From Pseudomonas sp. P8_229 (lineage in GTDB: Bacteria; Pseudomonadota; Gammaproteobacteria; Pseudomonadales; Pseudomonadaceae): DNA of 64,000 bases. The notes below the pieces were generated by a model, which searched no databases, had not been told where the DNA came from, and saw only the letters and a list, made by a program, of their open reading frames with translations. The number at the start of each line of letters is the position of its first letter. Position 1 is the first letter of the stretch. The stretch is taken from contig NZ_CP125378.1 in the NCBI RefSeq assembly GCF_034008635.1, positions 4,216,501 through 4,280,500 of the forward strand. Reading direction: 5' to 3'. The position numbers and the translations under genes are program-made. Shown here in pieces: positions 1 to 9,157 of the stretch.

Positions 1-171
1 GCCGCCAGCACCCCGGAAATGGCCGCCGAGATGTACATCGCCAGTGTGATGCTGGTGGACGAGGAGAGCTTTATGGAGAATGCTTATCTGGATGAATTGG
101 CGAAGCAACTGAAGCTGGAGCCGGGGTTGAAGGTAGAACTGGAGAAACAGGTGCGGTTGGCAACGCTGTAA
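1..171 (+). CDS. DUF533 / TerB-like protein, C-terminal end only
   Basis: The window opens inside this gene; 56 residues and a TAA stop are visible. The end reads EMAAEMYIASVML, then ENAYLDELAKQLKLEPGL. This resembles the C-terminus of the DUF533 (YebE/TerB-like) family, whose members are inner-membrane-associated proteins of unclear function. The stretch is helical and acidic, as expected for a TerB fold. The N-terminus lies outside the window, so full length and membrane segments cannot be judged. The family call is from memory of the conserved C-terminus. Confidence 0.6.
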   Translation, partial: AASTPEMAAEMYIASVMLVDEESFMENAYLDELAKQLKLEPGLKVELEKQVRLATL

Positions 172-186
172 ACCGGCGGGCCCCTT

Positions 187-247
187 AGCGAGCAGGCTCA
201 CCCCTGCAAGGGAACACATTTCAGAGGTAGGAGTGAGCCTGCTCGCG
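187..247. repeat. REP-type palindrome pair
   Basis: GCGAGCAGGCTCAC at 188-201 is the exact reverse complement of GTGAGCCTGCTCGC at 233-246, so the RNA would fold into a long hairpin. It sits 3' of the DUF533 gene. The rest of 172-465 holds only the wspA promoter region. Confidence 0.85.
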
Positions 248-426
248 GTTGCGTTTTCAGCCTCGCATCAACAGCAATGACCGATCCATCGCCCATTTTT
301 GCCATTTCAGCACTGGCATGCCGACCCCTGATTGCCGGACAGTCCCACCCCAGAGCCTCCCGGTTTAGTACCTCGGGCAGGCCGGAGGGTTAAAAAGCGT
401 CTTATAAATGAGACACCTCCCTCGGC

Positions 427-432
427 TATACT
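427..432 (+). promoter_or_regulatory. possible -10 box of the wsp operon
   Basis: TATACT lies 34 bases before the wspA start and matches the sigma-70 -10 consensus well. No convincing -35 hexamer is present at 16-18 bases upstream, so this is a weak call. The wspA ribosome site is GAGGAA at about 454-459. Confidence 0.3.
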
Positions 433-465
433 CCCCGCATTTCGACTTAGGCACGAGGAATCACT

Positions 466-2088
466 GTGAAGAACTGGACGTTGCGCCAACGCATTTTGGC
501 GAGCTTTGCGGTGATTATCGCCATCATGTTGCTGATGGTCGTTGTCTCGTATTCACGGTTGCTGAAGATCGAGACCAGTGAAAGCAGCGTGCGTGACGAC
601 GCGGTTCCCGGCGTCTATTACAGCGCGATGATCCGTGGTGCGTGGGTCGACAGCTATCTGCAGACCCAGGAACTGCTGGGTCTCAAGGAAGGGCAGGGCA
701 TCAGCAGCCAAGATGCGGCGGACTACAAGGCGTTCGAGACGCGGCTGCAAGAGCAGATGGCTAACTACCGCAACACCATCACCACCGACGAAGACCGGGT
801 CGAGTTCGCCACGTTCGAGAAAGACCACGACATCTACATGCAGATCCAGGATCAGGTGCTCGACTTGCACAAGCGCAACCTGCAAGCCGAAGCGATCAAG
901 CTGTTCACCGAGAAGCTGACCCCGGCCTGGTACACCGGCCGCGTGAAACTCAACGACATCATTGGCGAGAACAAGAAAGTCGCTGATCAGGCCATGGCCA
1001 ACATCGACGAAGCCGTGGCGGCGGCCAAGGTCAGCATGTTCGTGTCGCTGTTGGTGGCCGTGCTGGCGGCCGGTGCCTGTGGCCTGCTGCTGATGCGCGC
1101 CATCATGGCGCCGATGAACCGCATCGTGAAGATCCTCGAAATCATGCGCACCGGCGACTTGAGCAGCCGTCTGAATCTGGACCGCAAGGATGAGTTTGGC
1201 GCGGTGGAAACCGGCTTCAACGACATGATGACCGAGCTGACTTCGCTGGTGTCCCAGGCCCAGCGCTCGTCGGTGCAGGTGACCACCTCGGTGACCGAGA
1301 TCGCCGCCACCTCCAAACAGCAACAGGCCACCGCCACCGAAACCGCGGCCACCACCACCGAAATCGGCGCGACCTCGCGGGAAATCGCCGCCACCTCGCG
1401 GGATCTGGTGCGCACCATGACCGAAGTGTCCACCGCAGCCGATCAGGCTTCGGTGCTCGCCGGTTCCGGCCAGCAAGGTCTGGCGCGCATGGAAGACACC
1501 ATGCACTCGGTGATGGGCGCGGCCGATCTGGTCAACGCCAAACTGGCGATCCTCAACGAGAAGGCCGGCAACATCAATCAGGTGGTGGTGACTATCGTCA
1601 AGGTTGCCGATCAGACCAACCTGCTGTCGCTCAACGCCGCCATCGAGGCCGAGAAAGCCGGTGAGTATGGTCGCGGTTTTGCCGTGGTCGCCACCGAAGT
1701 GCGGCGTCTGGCGGATCAGACCGCCGTTGCCACTTACGACATTGAACAGATGGTTCGCGAAATCCAGTCAGCGGTGTCCGCCGGCGTGATGGGCATGGAC
1801 AAGTTCTCCGAGGAAGTGCGCCGGGGCATGGCCGAGGTGCAGCAGGTCGGCGAGCAGTTGTCGCAGATCATTCATCAGGTGCAGGCGCTGGCGCCGCGGG
1901 TGTTGATGGTCAACGAAGGCATGCAGGCCCAGGCCACCGGTGCCGAACAGATCAACCATGCGCTGGTGCAGTTGGGCGATGCCAGCAGCCAGACCGTCGA
2001 ATCGTTGCGTCAGGCCAGTTTCGCCATTGACGAACTGAGCCAGGTGGCCGTCGGGCTGCGCAGCGGCGTTTCGCGATTCAAAGTCTGA
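466..2088 (+). CDS. wspA: WspA, membrane methyl-accepting chemoreceptor
   Basis: 540-residue chemoreceptor that starts the Wsp surface-sensing system. In Pseudomonas WspA clusters laterally in the membrane and activates the WspE kinase during surface growth. Visible parts: a first membrane segment at about residues 10-30, a periplasmic domain to about 187, a second membrane segment at about 188-212, a HAMP linker, and a long coiled coil with the signalling tip (NLLSLNAAIEAEKAGEYGRG) near 385-405. The start has a GAGGAA ribosome site. The stop overlaps the wspB start as TGATG. Gene order makes the wspA assignment firm. Confidence 0.95.
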   Translation: MKNWTLRQRILASFAVIIAIMLLMVVVSYSRLLKIETSESSVRDDAVPGVYYSAMIRGAWVDSYLQTQELLGLKEGQGISSQDAADYKAFETRLQEQMANYRNTITTDEDRVEFATFEKDHDIYMQIQDQVLDLHKRNLQAEAIKLFTEKLTPAWYTGRVKLNDIIGENKKVADQAMANIDEAVAAAKVSMFVSLLVAVLAAGACGLLLMRAIMAPMNRIVKILEIMRTGDLSSRLNLDRKDEFGAVETGFNDMMTELTSLVSQAQRSSVQVTTSVTEIAATSKQQQATATETAATTTEIGATSREIAATSRDLVRTMTEVSTAADQASVLAGSGQQGLARMEDTMHSVMGAADLVNAKLAILNEKAGNINQVVVTIVKVADQTNLLSLNAAIEAEKAGEYGRGFAVVATEVRRLADQTAVATYDIEQMVREIQSAVSAGVMGMDKFSEEVRRGMAEVQQVGEQLSQIIHQVQALAPRVLMVNEGMQAQATGAEQINHALVQLGDASSQTVESLRQASFAIDELSQVAVGLRSGVSRFKV

Positions 2089-2606
2089 TGAGCGAAATCA
2101 CCGCCAAACGCAGCGTTGCGCCGGTGGCGAAGCAGGCGTTGTTCCTGCTGTTTCGCATCGGCAACGAGCGTTACGCCTTGCGCGCCACGGAAGTGGCCGA
2201 GGTCCTGCCGCGCCTGCCGTTGAAGCCGATTGCCCAGGCGCCGAACTGGGTGGCCGGGGTGTTCGCCTATCGCGGTGCGGTGGTGCCAGCCATCGACCTC
2301 AGTGCGCTGACCTTCGGCCAACCCGCCGAGGCCCGCACCAGCACTCGGCTGGTGCTGGTGCATTACCACCCGGATGAACTGCAGCCGTCACACTGGCTCG
2401 GGCTGATCCTTGAACAGGCGACCGACACCCTGCGCTGCAATCCCGAAGATTTTCAGCCTTATGGCCTCGACAATCGTCAGGCGCCATACCTCGGTCCGGT
2501 GCGTGAAGACGCTCAGGGACTAGTGCAGTGGGTGCGGGTCAACGACCTGCTGGATGACGCCGTGCGCAGCCTGCTGTTTCCGGCGCCGCTTGAGGCGCAG
2601 CCATGA
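2088..2606 (+). CDS. wspB: WspB, CheW-like coupling protein
   Basis: 172 residues, one CheW domain (FLLFRIGNERYALRATEV near the N-terminus, then VAGVFAYRGAVVPAIDLS). CheW-type proteins bridge chemoreceptor and histidine kinase. Wsp systems have two of them; this one follows the receptor gene directly. It overlaps wspA by one base and wspC by four bases (ATGA), which indicates translational coupling in a single operon. Confidence 0.93.
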   Translation: MSEITAKRSVAPVAKQALFLLFRIGNERYALRATEVAEVLPRLPLKPIAQAPNWVAGVFAYRGAVVPAIDLSALTFGQPAEARTSTRLVLVHYHPDELQPSHWLGLILEQATDTLRCNPEDFQPYGLDNRQAPYLGPVREDAQGLVQWVRVNDLLDDAVRSLLFPAPLEAQP

Positions 2607-3874
2607 GCAGCGACCAACGTTTTTTCGATTTCCTCAAGGAACGCATCGGTCTGGATGTCACCTCGGTCGGGCCGGCGATCATCGAGCGCGCGGTGCGCCA
2701 GCGCACGACGCTGTCGCAAGCGGCGCACAGCGATGAATACTGGCAATTGCTGCAAGGCTCGCGGGATGAACAGCAAGCGCTGATCGAAGCGGTGATCGTC
2801 CCTGAAACCTGGTTTTTCCGTTACCCGGAATCCTTCGCCACCCTCGGCAAACTGGCGTGCAAGCGGCTGGACGAACTGAACAACATGCGCGCGCTGCGCA
2901 TCCTCAGCCTGCCGTGCTCCACCGGTGAAGAACCCTATTCGATTGCCATGGCCTTGCTCGATGCCGGGCTCAAGCCGCATCAGTTCAAGGTCGACGGCAT
3001 GGATGTCAGCCCGCTGTCGGTGGACAAGGCGCGGCGCGCGCTGTACGGCAAGAACTCGTTTCGGGGTCAGGATCTGGACTTTCGCGAGCGTCATTTCAGC
3101 GCCGAGGAGGACGGCCATCGCGTCAACGACGCGGTGCGTGAGCAGGTGCGCTTGCAGGTCGGCAACGTGCTGGATCCGACGCTGCTGGTCAGTGAGCCGC
3201 CGTTCGACTTTGTGTTCTGCCGCAACCTGCTGATCTATTTCGATCAGCCGACCCAGCAGCAGGTTTTCGCAGTGCTCAAGCGCCTGACGCACTTTGACGG
3301 CGTGCTGTTCATCGGCCCGGCCGAGGGCAGTCTGCTCGGGCGTCTGGGCATGCGTTCGATCGGTATCGCGCAGTCGTTCGCGTTCAGCCGACACACTGAG
3401 CCGCTGCCCGAACCTGTGGCATTGCCGACGCCCACGCCGTTGCCGGTGCGCCAACCACTACGCAGCCCGCCGCCAGCGCCGGTGCGCCAACGCCCGTTTG
3501 CCAACGTTGCTCCGCTACCGGTCAGCAGCAAAAGCGCCAACCCGGACGCCGCGACCTTGCTGGCCAACATCGCCGCGCTGGCCAACGAAGGCAAAAGCGC
3601 CGAGGCCCGCGCGGCATGTGAGCAATACCTGCGCAGCCACGAACCGGTGGCTCAGGTGTTCTATTGGCTCGGCCTGCTCAGTGACGTGGCCGGCTCCGCA
3701 CTCGAAGCCCAGAGTTATTACCGCAAGGCCTTGTACCTTGAGCCGCAACACCCCGAAGCGTTGATGCACCTGGCGGCCTTGCTGCAGGCCCAGGGTGACA
3801 GCGCCGGTGCCAGACGATTGCAGGAGCGCGCCGCGCGCAGCGGCCGCACCGCCGACAGTGAGCGTAAACGATGA
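2603..3874 (+). CDS. wspC: WspC, CheR-type receptor methyltransferase with TPR tail
   Basis: 423 residues. The CheR core methylates receptor glutamates using S-adenosylmethionine. It shows the SAM-binding stretch LSLPCSTGEEPYSIAMALLD and, further on, FDFVFCRNLLIYFD. A Pro-rich linker (about 270-305) leads to a C-terminal TPR region (ARAACEQYLRS, then FYWLGLLSDVAGSALEAQSY), as in WspC of other pseudomonads. Loss of WspC abolishes Wsp signalling in known systems, because methylation tunes WspA towards the active state. ATGA overlaps join it to both neighbours. Confidence 0.94.
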   Translation: MSSDQRFFDFLKERIGLDVTSVGPAIIERAVRQRTTLSQAAHSDEYWQLLQGSRDEQQALIEAVIVPETWFFRYPESFATLGKLACKRLDELNNMRALRILSLPCSTGEEPYSIAMALLDAGLKPHQFKVDGMDVSPLSVDKARRALYGKNSFRGQDLDFRERHFSAEEDGHRVNDAVREQVRLQVGNVLDPTLLVSEPPFDFVFCRNLLIYFDQPTQQQVFAVLKRLTHFDGVLFIGPAEGSLLGRLGMRSIGIAQSFAFSRHTEPLPEPVALPTPTPLPVRQPLRSPPPAPVRQRPFANVAPLPVSSKSANPDAATLLANIAALANEGKSAEARAACEQYLRSHEPVAQVFYWLGLLSDVAGSALEAQSYYRKALYLEPQHPEALMHLAALLQAQGDSAGARRLQERAARSGRTADSERKR

Positions 3875-4566
3875 TCCCGTCCGACACCTTGAACGTCACC
3901 CACGAAGACGCCCGGGCCATCGATGATTGCTGGAACCGCATCGGCATTCACGGCGACAAGTCGTGTCCGTTGCTGGTGGAACATATTCATTGCCGCAACT
4001 GTGCGGTGTATTCCGCCGCCGCCACGCGCCTGCTCGACCGTTATGCGTTGCAGCAGGACGAGCGCGACGCGGTCGCCATCGCGGTTGAAGCTGACGTCAA
4101 AACCCGTTCGCTGCTGATGTTCCGCCTCGGCGAAGAATGGCTGGGACTGGCGACCCGCAGTCTGGTGGAAGTCGCGCCGATGCAGGCGATTCACTCGTTG
4201 CCGCACCAGCGCTCGCGGGCCTTGCTCGGCGTGGCGAACGTGCGCGGGGCATTGGTGGCGTGCCTGTCGCTGGTCGAGTTGCTCGACCTCGATGGCAACG
4301 CCGCACCGGCCAACGGCACGCGGATCATGCCGCGCATGCTGATCATCGCCGCCCACGGCGGGCCGGTCGTGGTGCCGGTGGACGAGGTCGACGGCATCCA
4401 TGCGATCGATGAACGCATTCTCGACGCCGCGTCACGTGCCGGCGGTGAACACAACAGTACGGTCAGCGCCAAATACACCCGTGGTGTCCTGCAATTCCGG
4501 GGGCGCAGCCTGCGTTGGCTGGATGAAGAACAGTTGCTGTCCGCCGTGACCCGGAGCCTCACATGA
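3871..4566 (+). CDS. wspD: WspD, second CheW-like coupling protein
   Basis: 231 residues. A CheW domain occupies about residues 75-225 (LLMFRLGEEWLGLATRSLVEV, then GVANVRGALVACLSL). About 70 extra N-terminal residues contain CPLLVEHIHCRNCAVYS, a Cys/His-rich stretch (C-x7-H-x-C-x2-C) conserved in WspD-type proteins but absent from WspB. The stretch could bind metal; that is inference. It overlaps wspC and wspE by four bases each. Confidence 0.92.
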   Translation: MIPSDTLNVTHEDARAIDDCWNRIGIHGDKSCPLLVEHIHCRNCAVYSAAATRLLDRYALQQDERDAVAIAVEADVKTRSLLMFRLGEEWLGLATRSLVEVAPMQAIHSLPHQRSRALLGVANVRGALVACLSLVELLDLDGNAAPANGTRIMPRMLIIAAHGGPVVVPVDEVDGIHAIDERILDAASRAGGEHNSTVSAKYTRGVLQFRGRSLRWLDEEQLLSAVTRSLT

Positions 4567-6863
4567 CCCCTGAGCAAATGCGCGACGCCTCGCTGCTGGA
4601 GCTGTTCAGCCTCGAAGCCGAGGCTCAGACCCAGGTGCTCAGCAGCGGGCTGCTGGCGCTGGAGCGCAATCCGACCCAGGCCGATCATCTGGAATCGTGC
4701 ATGCGCGCGGCGCACTCGCTCAAGGGCGCGGCGCGGATCGTCGGCATCGACAGCGGCGTCAGCGTTGCGCATGTGATGGAAGATTGTCTGGTCAGCGCGC
4801 AGGAAGGGCGGCTGTTGCTGCGTCCCGAGCACATCGATGCGTTGTTGCAAGGCACCGATCTGTTGATGCGCATCGCCACGCCAGCCAATGCCCCGCAAGC
4901 GGCGGACATCGAGGCGTATGTGGTGTTGATGGGCCGCCTGCTCGACCCTTCGGCGCCGCCCGCAGTGGCACCGCCGCCCATGGCCGAGTTGCAGATGCAG
5001 GCGCCGCCGCCTGCGCCGATTGAAACCCCGTCGCCAGCGCCCATGCCGGCGATCGATACACCGCTGGAAACCTTCGACCCGACCCCGCGCAAGAACAAGC
5101 GCACCACCGAGGGTGGCGAGCGCGTGCTGCGGGTTACGGCCGAGCGCCTGAACAGCCTGCTCGACCTGTCGAGCAAATCGCTGGTCGAAACCCAGCGCCT
5201 CAAGCCGCATCTGGCAACCATGCAGCGCCTCAAACGCATGCAGAACAATGGCCTGCGGGCGCTGGAGAGTCTCAATGTGCACCTCAAGGAACATGCGCTG
5301 AGCCTCGAAGCCCAGGAAGCCCTTGAGGATGCGCGGCGCCTGCTGGCCGAATCCCAGCAGTTGCTCGGGGAGAAAAACGCCGAACTGGACGAGTTCGCCT
5401 GGCAAGCCAGCCAGCGCGCGCAAGTGCTCTACGACACCGCGCTGGCCTGTCGCATGCGCCCGTTTGCCGACGTGCTCACCGGTCAGGTGCGCATGGTCCG
5501 GGATCTGGGGCGCAGCCTTGGCAAGCAGGTACGGCTGGAGATCGAAGGCGAGAAAACCCAGGTCGATCGCGACGTGCTGGAAAAGCTTGAAGCGCCGCTG
5601 ACTCATTTGCTGCGCAACGCCGTCGACCACGGCATCGAAACCCCGGAGCAGCGCGTGCTCAAGGGCAAGTCCGAAGAAGGCCTGATCCGTCTGCGCGCCT
5701 CGCACCAGGCCGGTTTGCTGGTGCTCGAACTGAGCGATGACGGCAATGGTGTCGACCTGGAAAAGGTCCGCCGCAGCATTGTCGAGCGTCAGCTGTCGCC
5801 GGCCGAAACGGCGGCGCAGTTGAGCGAAGAGGAACTGCTGACGTTCCTGTTTCTGCCGGGCTTCAGCCTGCGCGACACGGTCACCGAAGTGTCCGGGCGT
5901 GGCGTCGGTCTGGACGCGGTGCAGCACATGGTGCGGCAGCTGCGTGGCGCGGTGGTGCTCGAGCAGACGGCAGGCGAGGGCAGCCGCTTTCATCTTGAAG
6001 TGCCGCTGACCCTGTCGGTGGTGCGCAGTCTGGTGGTGGAAGTCGGCGACGAGGCCTACGCCTTTCCGCTGGCGCACATCGAGCGCATGTGTGATCTGCA
6101 GCCGCAGGACATCGTGCAGGTCGAGGGTCGCCAGCATTTTTGGCATGAAGGTCGGCACGTCGGGCTGGTCGCCGCCAGTCAACTGCTCAATCGTCCGGCG
6201 AACCAGAGCAGCGACGAAACCCTCAAGGTCGTGGTGATCCGCGAGCGCGACGCGATCTATGGCGTGGCGGTCGAGCGTTTCGTTGGTGAACGCACGCTGG
6301 TGGTGCTGCCACTGGATGAGCGGCTGGGCAAGGTTCAGGACATTTCCGCCGGAGCGTTGCTCGATGATGGCTCGGTGGTGCTGATCGTCGATGTCGAAGA
6401 CATGCTGCGTTCGGTGGACAAACTGCTCAATACCGGGCGTCTGGAACGTATCGCTCGGCATGGCAATCAGGCCGCCGAAGTGGCGCGCAAACGGATTCTG
6501 GTGGTCGACGATTCGCTCACTGTGCGCGAGCTGCAACGCAAGCTGCTGCTCAATCGCGGCTATGACGTGGCGGTCGCGGTGGACGGCATGGACGGCTGGA
6601 ACGCGTTGCGTTCGGAGGACTTCGATTTGCTGATCACCGACATCGACATGCCGCGCATGGACGGCATCGAGCTGGTTACGTTGCTGCGCCGCGACAACCG
6701 CCTGCAATCGCTGCCGGTGATGGTGGTTTCGTACAAGGATCGTGAAGAGGATCGCCGTCGTGGACTGGATGCTGGTGCGGACTATTATTTAGCCAAGGCC
6801 AGTTTTCATGACGACGCCCTGCTTGATGCAGTGGTTGAGCTCATTGGAGGAGCGCGGGCATGA
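4563..6863 (+). CDS. wspE: WspE, hybrid CheA-type histidine kinase with receiver
   Basis: 766 residues. The N-terminal HPt domain carries the phospho-acceptor His51 in RAAHSLKGAARIVGID. A Pro/Ala-rich linker lies near 130-175, followed by dimerisation and ATPase domains (HLLRNAVDHGIETPEQR, then GRGVGLDAV), a CheW-like regulatory domain, and a C-terminal receiver (RILVVDDSLTVREL) with acceptor Asp at about 693 in LLITDIDMPRMDG. It phosphorylates WspR, raising c-di-GMP, and WspF, which resets the system. It sits in the same overlapping operon. Confidence 0.95.
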   Translation: MTPEQMRDASLLELFSLEAEAQTQVLSSGLLALERNPTQADHLESCMRAAHSLKGAARIVGIDSGVSVAHVMEDCLVSAQEGRLLLRPEHIDALLQGTDLLMRIATPANAPQAADIEAYVVLMGRLLDPSAPPAVAPPPMAELQMQAPPPAPIETPSPAPMPAIDTPLETFDPTPRKNKRTTEGGERVLRVTAERLNSLLDLSSKSLVETQRLKPHLATMQRLKRMQNNGLRALESLNVHLKEHALSLEAQEALEDARRLLAESQQLLGEKNAELDEFAWQASQRAQVLYDTALACRMRPFADVLTGQVRMVRDLGRSLGKQVRLEIEGEKTQVDRDVLEKLEAPLTHLLRNAVDHGIETPEQRVLKGKSEEGLIRLRASHQAGLLVLELSDDGNGVDLEKVRRSIVERQLSPAETAAQLSEEELLTFLFLPGFSLRDTVTEVSGRGVGLDAVQHMVRQLRGAVVLEQTAGEGSRFHLEVPLTLSVVRSLVVEVGDEAYAFPLAHIERMCDLQPQDIVQVEGRQHFWHEGRHVGLVAASQLLNRPANQSSDETLKVVVIRERDAIYGVAVERFVGERTLVVLPLDERLGKVQDISAGALLDDGSVVLIVDVEDMLRSVDKLLNTGRLERIARHGNQAAEVARKRILVVDDSLTVRELQRKLLLNRGYDVAVAVDGMDGWNALRSEDFDLLITDIDMPRMDGIELVTLLRRDNRLQSLPVMVVSYKDREEDRRRGLDAGADYYLAKASFHDDALLDAVVELIGGARA

Positions 6864-7870
6864 AAATCGCAATCGTCAACGACATGCCCCTGGCGGTGGA
6901 GGCGTTGCGCCGCGCGCTGGCCTTCGAGCCGGCGCATCAGGTGGTCTGGGTCGCCAGAAATGGCGCCGAGGCGGTGCAACTGTGCGCCGAAAATACGCCT
7001 GATCTGATTCTGATGGACCTGATCATGCCGGTGATGGACGGTGTCGAGGCCACCCGGCGCATCATGGCCGAAACCCCGTGCGCCATCGTTATCGTCACGG
7101 TCGACCGCCAGCAGAACGTGCACCGGGTCTTCGAAGCCATGGGCCACGGTGCGCTGGACGTGGTCGACACCCCGGCGCTCGGTGCTGGCAACGCGCAGGA
7201 AGCGGCGGCGCCGTTGCTGCGCAAGATCCTCAACATCGGTTGGCTGATCGGCGAGAAGCCCAGCCGTACGCGCCCGGCGCCAACGCCGCAGCGCAGCTCC
7301 GGCTCGTGCAAGCGGTTGGTGGCGATCGGCTCGTCAGCGGGCGGACCGGCGGCGCTGGAAGTGCTGCTCAAGGGCCTGCCGCGCAATTTTTCGGCAGCCA
7401 TCGTGCTGGTGCAGCATGTGGATCAGGTGTTCGCCGCCGGTATGGCCGAATGGCTGGCCAGCGCCAGCGGCCTGGACGTGCGCCTGGCCCGCGAAGGCGA
7501 GCCGCCGCAAGCCGGCGCGGTGCTGCTGGCCGGCACCAATCACCATATACGCTTATTGAAAAACGGCACGCTGGCCTACACCGCCGAGCCGGTCAACGAG
7601 ATTTACCGACCGTCGATCGACGTGTTTTTCGAAAGTGTCGCCAACTATTGGAACGGCGACGCCATCGGGGTTTTATTGACCGGAATGGGACGCGACGGGG
7701 CGCAAGGGCTTAAGCTCATGCGCCAGCAGGGATATCTGACCATCGCGCAGGATCAGCAAAGCAGTGCGGTGTACGGCATGCCCAAGGCCGCAGCGGCGAT
7801 CGATGCGGCCGTCGAAGTCCGTCCACTGGAAAAGATAGCGCCACGATTGCTGGAGGTTTTCCCCAAATGA
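6860..7870 (+). CDS. wspF: WspF, CheB-type receptor methylesterase
   Basis: 336 residues. The N-terminal receiver has acceptor Asp53 (DLILMDLIMPVMDG). The C-terminal methylesterase domain shows the nucleophile region AIGSSAGGPAAL, LVQHVDQVFAAGM and LLTGMGRDGAQG, where the last Asp is catalytic. It removes methyl groups from WspA. Loss of wspF locks the system on and gives wrinkly, small-colony variants in Pseudomonas. The frame is intact here, with all catalytic motifs, so this strain should be wild type for that switch. It overlaps wspE by four bases. Confidence 0.95.
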   Translation: MKIAIVNDMPLAVEALRRALAFEPAHQVVWVARNGAEAVQLCAENTPDLILMDLIMPVMDGVEATRRIMAETPCAIVIVTVDRQQNVHRVFEAMGHGALDVVDTPALGAGNAQEAAAPLLRKILNIGWLIGEKPSRTRPAPTPQRSSGSCKRLVAIGSSAGGPAALEVLLKGLPRNFSAAIVLVQHVDQVFAAGMAEWLASASGLDVRLAREGEPPQAGAVLLAGTNHHIRLLKNGTLAYTAEPVNEIYRPSIDVFFESVANYWNGDAIGVLLTGMGRDGAQGLKLMRQQGYLTIAQDQQSSAVYGMPKAAAAIDAAVEVRPLEKIAPRLLEVFPK

Positions 7871-7918
7871 ACAGGTTTTTCCGCAATCCTGGCCCCCGCA
7901 GTATTCAGGTGACCGCCC

Positions 7919-8920
7919 ATGAATGACTTACAGATCGATGGCATTAAAACCGACGAAAACGCCGCCATGGTGTTGTTGGTGGACGATCAGGCGATGATTG
8001 GCGAAGCCGTGCGTCGTGGGCTGTCGAACGAAGAGAATATCGACTTCCACTTCTGCTCCGACCCGCACCAGGCCATCGCCCAGGCGGTACGGATCAAGCC
8101 GACGGTGATTTTGCAGGACCTGGTGATGCCTGGTCTCGATGGCCTGAGCCTGGTGCGCGAATACCGCAATCACCCGGCGACCAAGGACATCCCGATCATC
8201 GTGCTGTCGACCAAGGAAGACCCGCTGATCAAGAGTGCGGCGTTCTCGGCCGGCGCCAACGATTATCTGGTGAAACTGCCGGACACCATCGAACTGGTGG
8301 CGCGCATCCGCTATCACTCGCGCTCCTACATGACCCTGCTGCAACGGGACGCGGCGTACCGCGCGTTGCGGGTCAGTCAGCAGCAGTTGCTCGACACCAA
8401 CCTGGTGCTGCAACGCCTGATGAACTCCGATGGCCTGACCGGGTTGTCCAACCGCCGGCACTTCGACGAGTACCTGGAGCTGGAATGGCGCCGTTCGCTG
8501 CGCGATCAGAGTCAGTTGTCGTTGCTGATGATCGATGTCGATTACTTCAAGTCCTACAACGACAGCTTTGGCCATGTCGAAGGCGATGAGGCGCTGCGCA
8601 AGGTTGCCACGGCGATCCGCGACGCCAGTGCCCGACCGTCGGACCTGCCGGCGCGCTACGGCGGCGAGGAGTTCGCTCTGGTCTTGCCGAACACCTCGCC
8701 GGGCGGCGCGCGGCTGGTGGCGGAGAAACTGCGCCAGACCGTGGCGGCGCTGAAAATTCCGCACAACACCCCGGGTGACGGGGCGAGCCTGACCATCAGC
8801 ATCGGCCTGGCGACCATGGTGCCGCAGGCGGGCAGCGATTGCCGGCTGCTGATCTCGGCGGCGGATCGCGGGTTGTACCTGGCGAAAAACAATGGCCGTA
8901 ATCAGGTCGGTATCGAATAG
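7919..8920 (+). CDS. wspR: WspR, response-regulator diguanylate cyclase
   Basis: 333 residues. The receiver (about 15-130) has acceptor Asp67 in [13 protein letters not shown] coiled-coil stalk follows, then a GGDEF domain with active-site GGEEF at 248-252. An inhibitory I-site RxxD (Arg239-Pro-Ser-Asp242) lies five residues upstream, so product feedback should work. It makes c-di-GMP when phosphorylated by WspE. The 48-base gap after wspF contains no obvious terminator, so it is probably transcribed with wspA-F. The upstream ribosome site (CAGGTGA) is modest. Confidence 0.95.
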   Translation: MNDLQIDGIKTDENAAMVLLVDDQAMIGEAVRRGLSNEENIDFHFCSDPHQAIAQAVRIKPTVILQDLVMPGLDGLSLVREYRNHPATKDIPIIVLSTKEDPLIKSAAFSAGANDYLVKLPDTIELVARIRYHSRSYMTLLQRDAAYRALRVSQQQLLDTNLVLQRLMNSDGLTGLSNRRHFDEYLELEWRRSLRDQSQLSLLMIDVDYFKSYNDSFGHVEGDEALRKVATAIRDASARPSDLPARYGGEEFALVLPNTSPGGARLVAEKLRQTVAALKIPHNTPGDGASLTISIGLATMVPQAGSDCRLLISAADRGLYLAKNNGRNQVGIE

Positions 8921-8944
8921 ATCTCCTGGACAATGCAAATTCCC

Positions 8945-9034
8945 TGTGGGAGCGGGCTTGCTCGCGAATTCGGCGTGTCATGCAGCATTGATGTCGACTG
9001 ACACGCCGCCTTCGCGAGCAAGCCCGCTCCCACA
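8945..9034. repeat. REP palindrome pair after wspR
   Basis: TGTGGGAGCGGGCTTGCTCGCGAA at the left end is mirrored by its reverse complement at the right end, giving a hairpin of about 90 bases that also pairs GGCGTGTCA with TGACACGCC. It lies between wspR and prfB and may act as an mRNA stabiliser or terminator. Confidence 0.9.
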
Positions 9035-9157
9035 TTTGAAATGCGTCGAGCCAATGTCAAGCGATTCGCCCCGACAGCCGCCAGACGGGCTGCCGTGACA
9101 GCGTGATTACGTTATACTCGCCGGCTTTCAAAAGTTCGCCAACGAGTGCTGCCCGTC

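Noticed and set aside
307..489. Small minus-strand gene upstream of wspA
   Set aside because: Covers the wspA promoter and start on the other strand, with no coding bias.
4191..6707. Long open frame on the minus strand opposite wspD-wspE
   Set aside because: It mirrors wspE in a high-GC gene, is His/Gln/Arg-rich without motifs, and has no ribosome site. The same applies to the long antisense frames opposite mexJ-mexK (27045-29744) and plsB (34996-37563).
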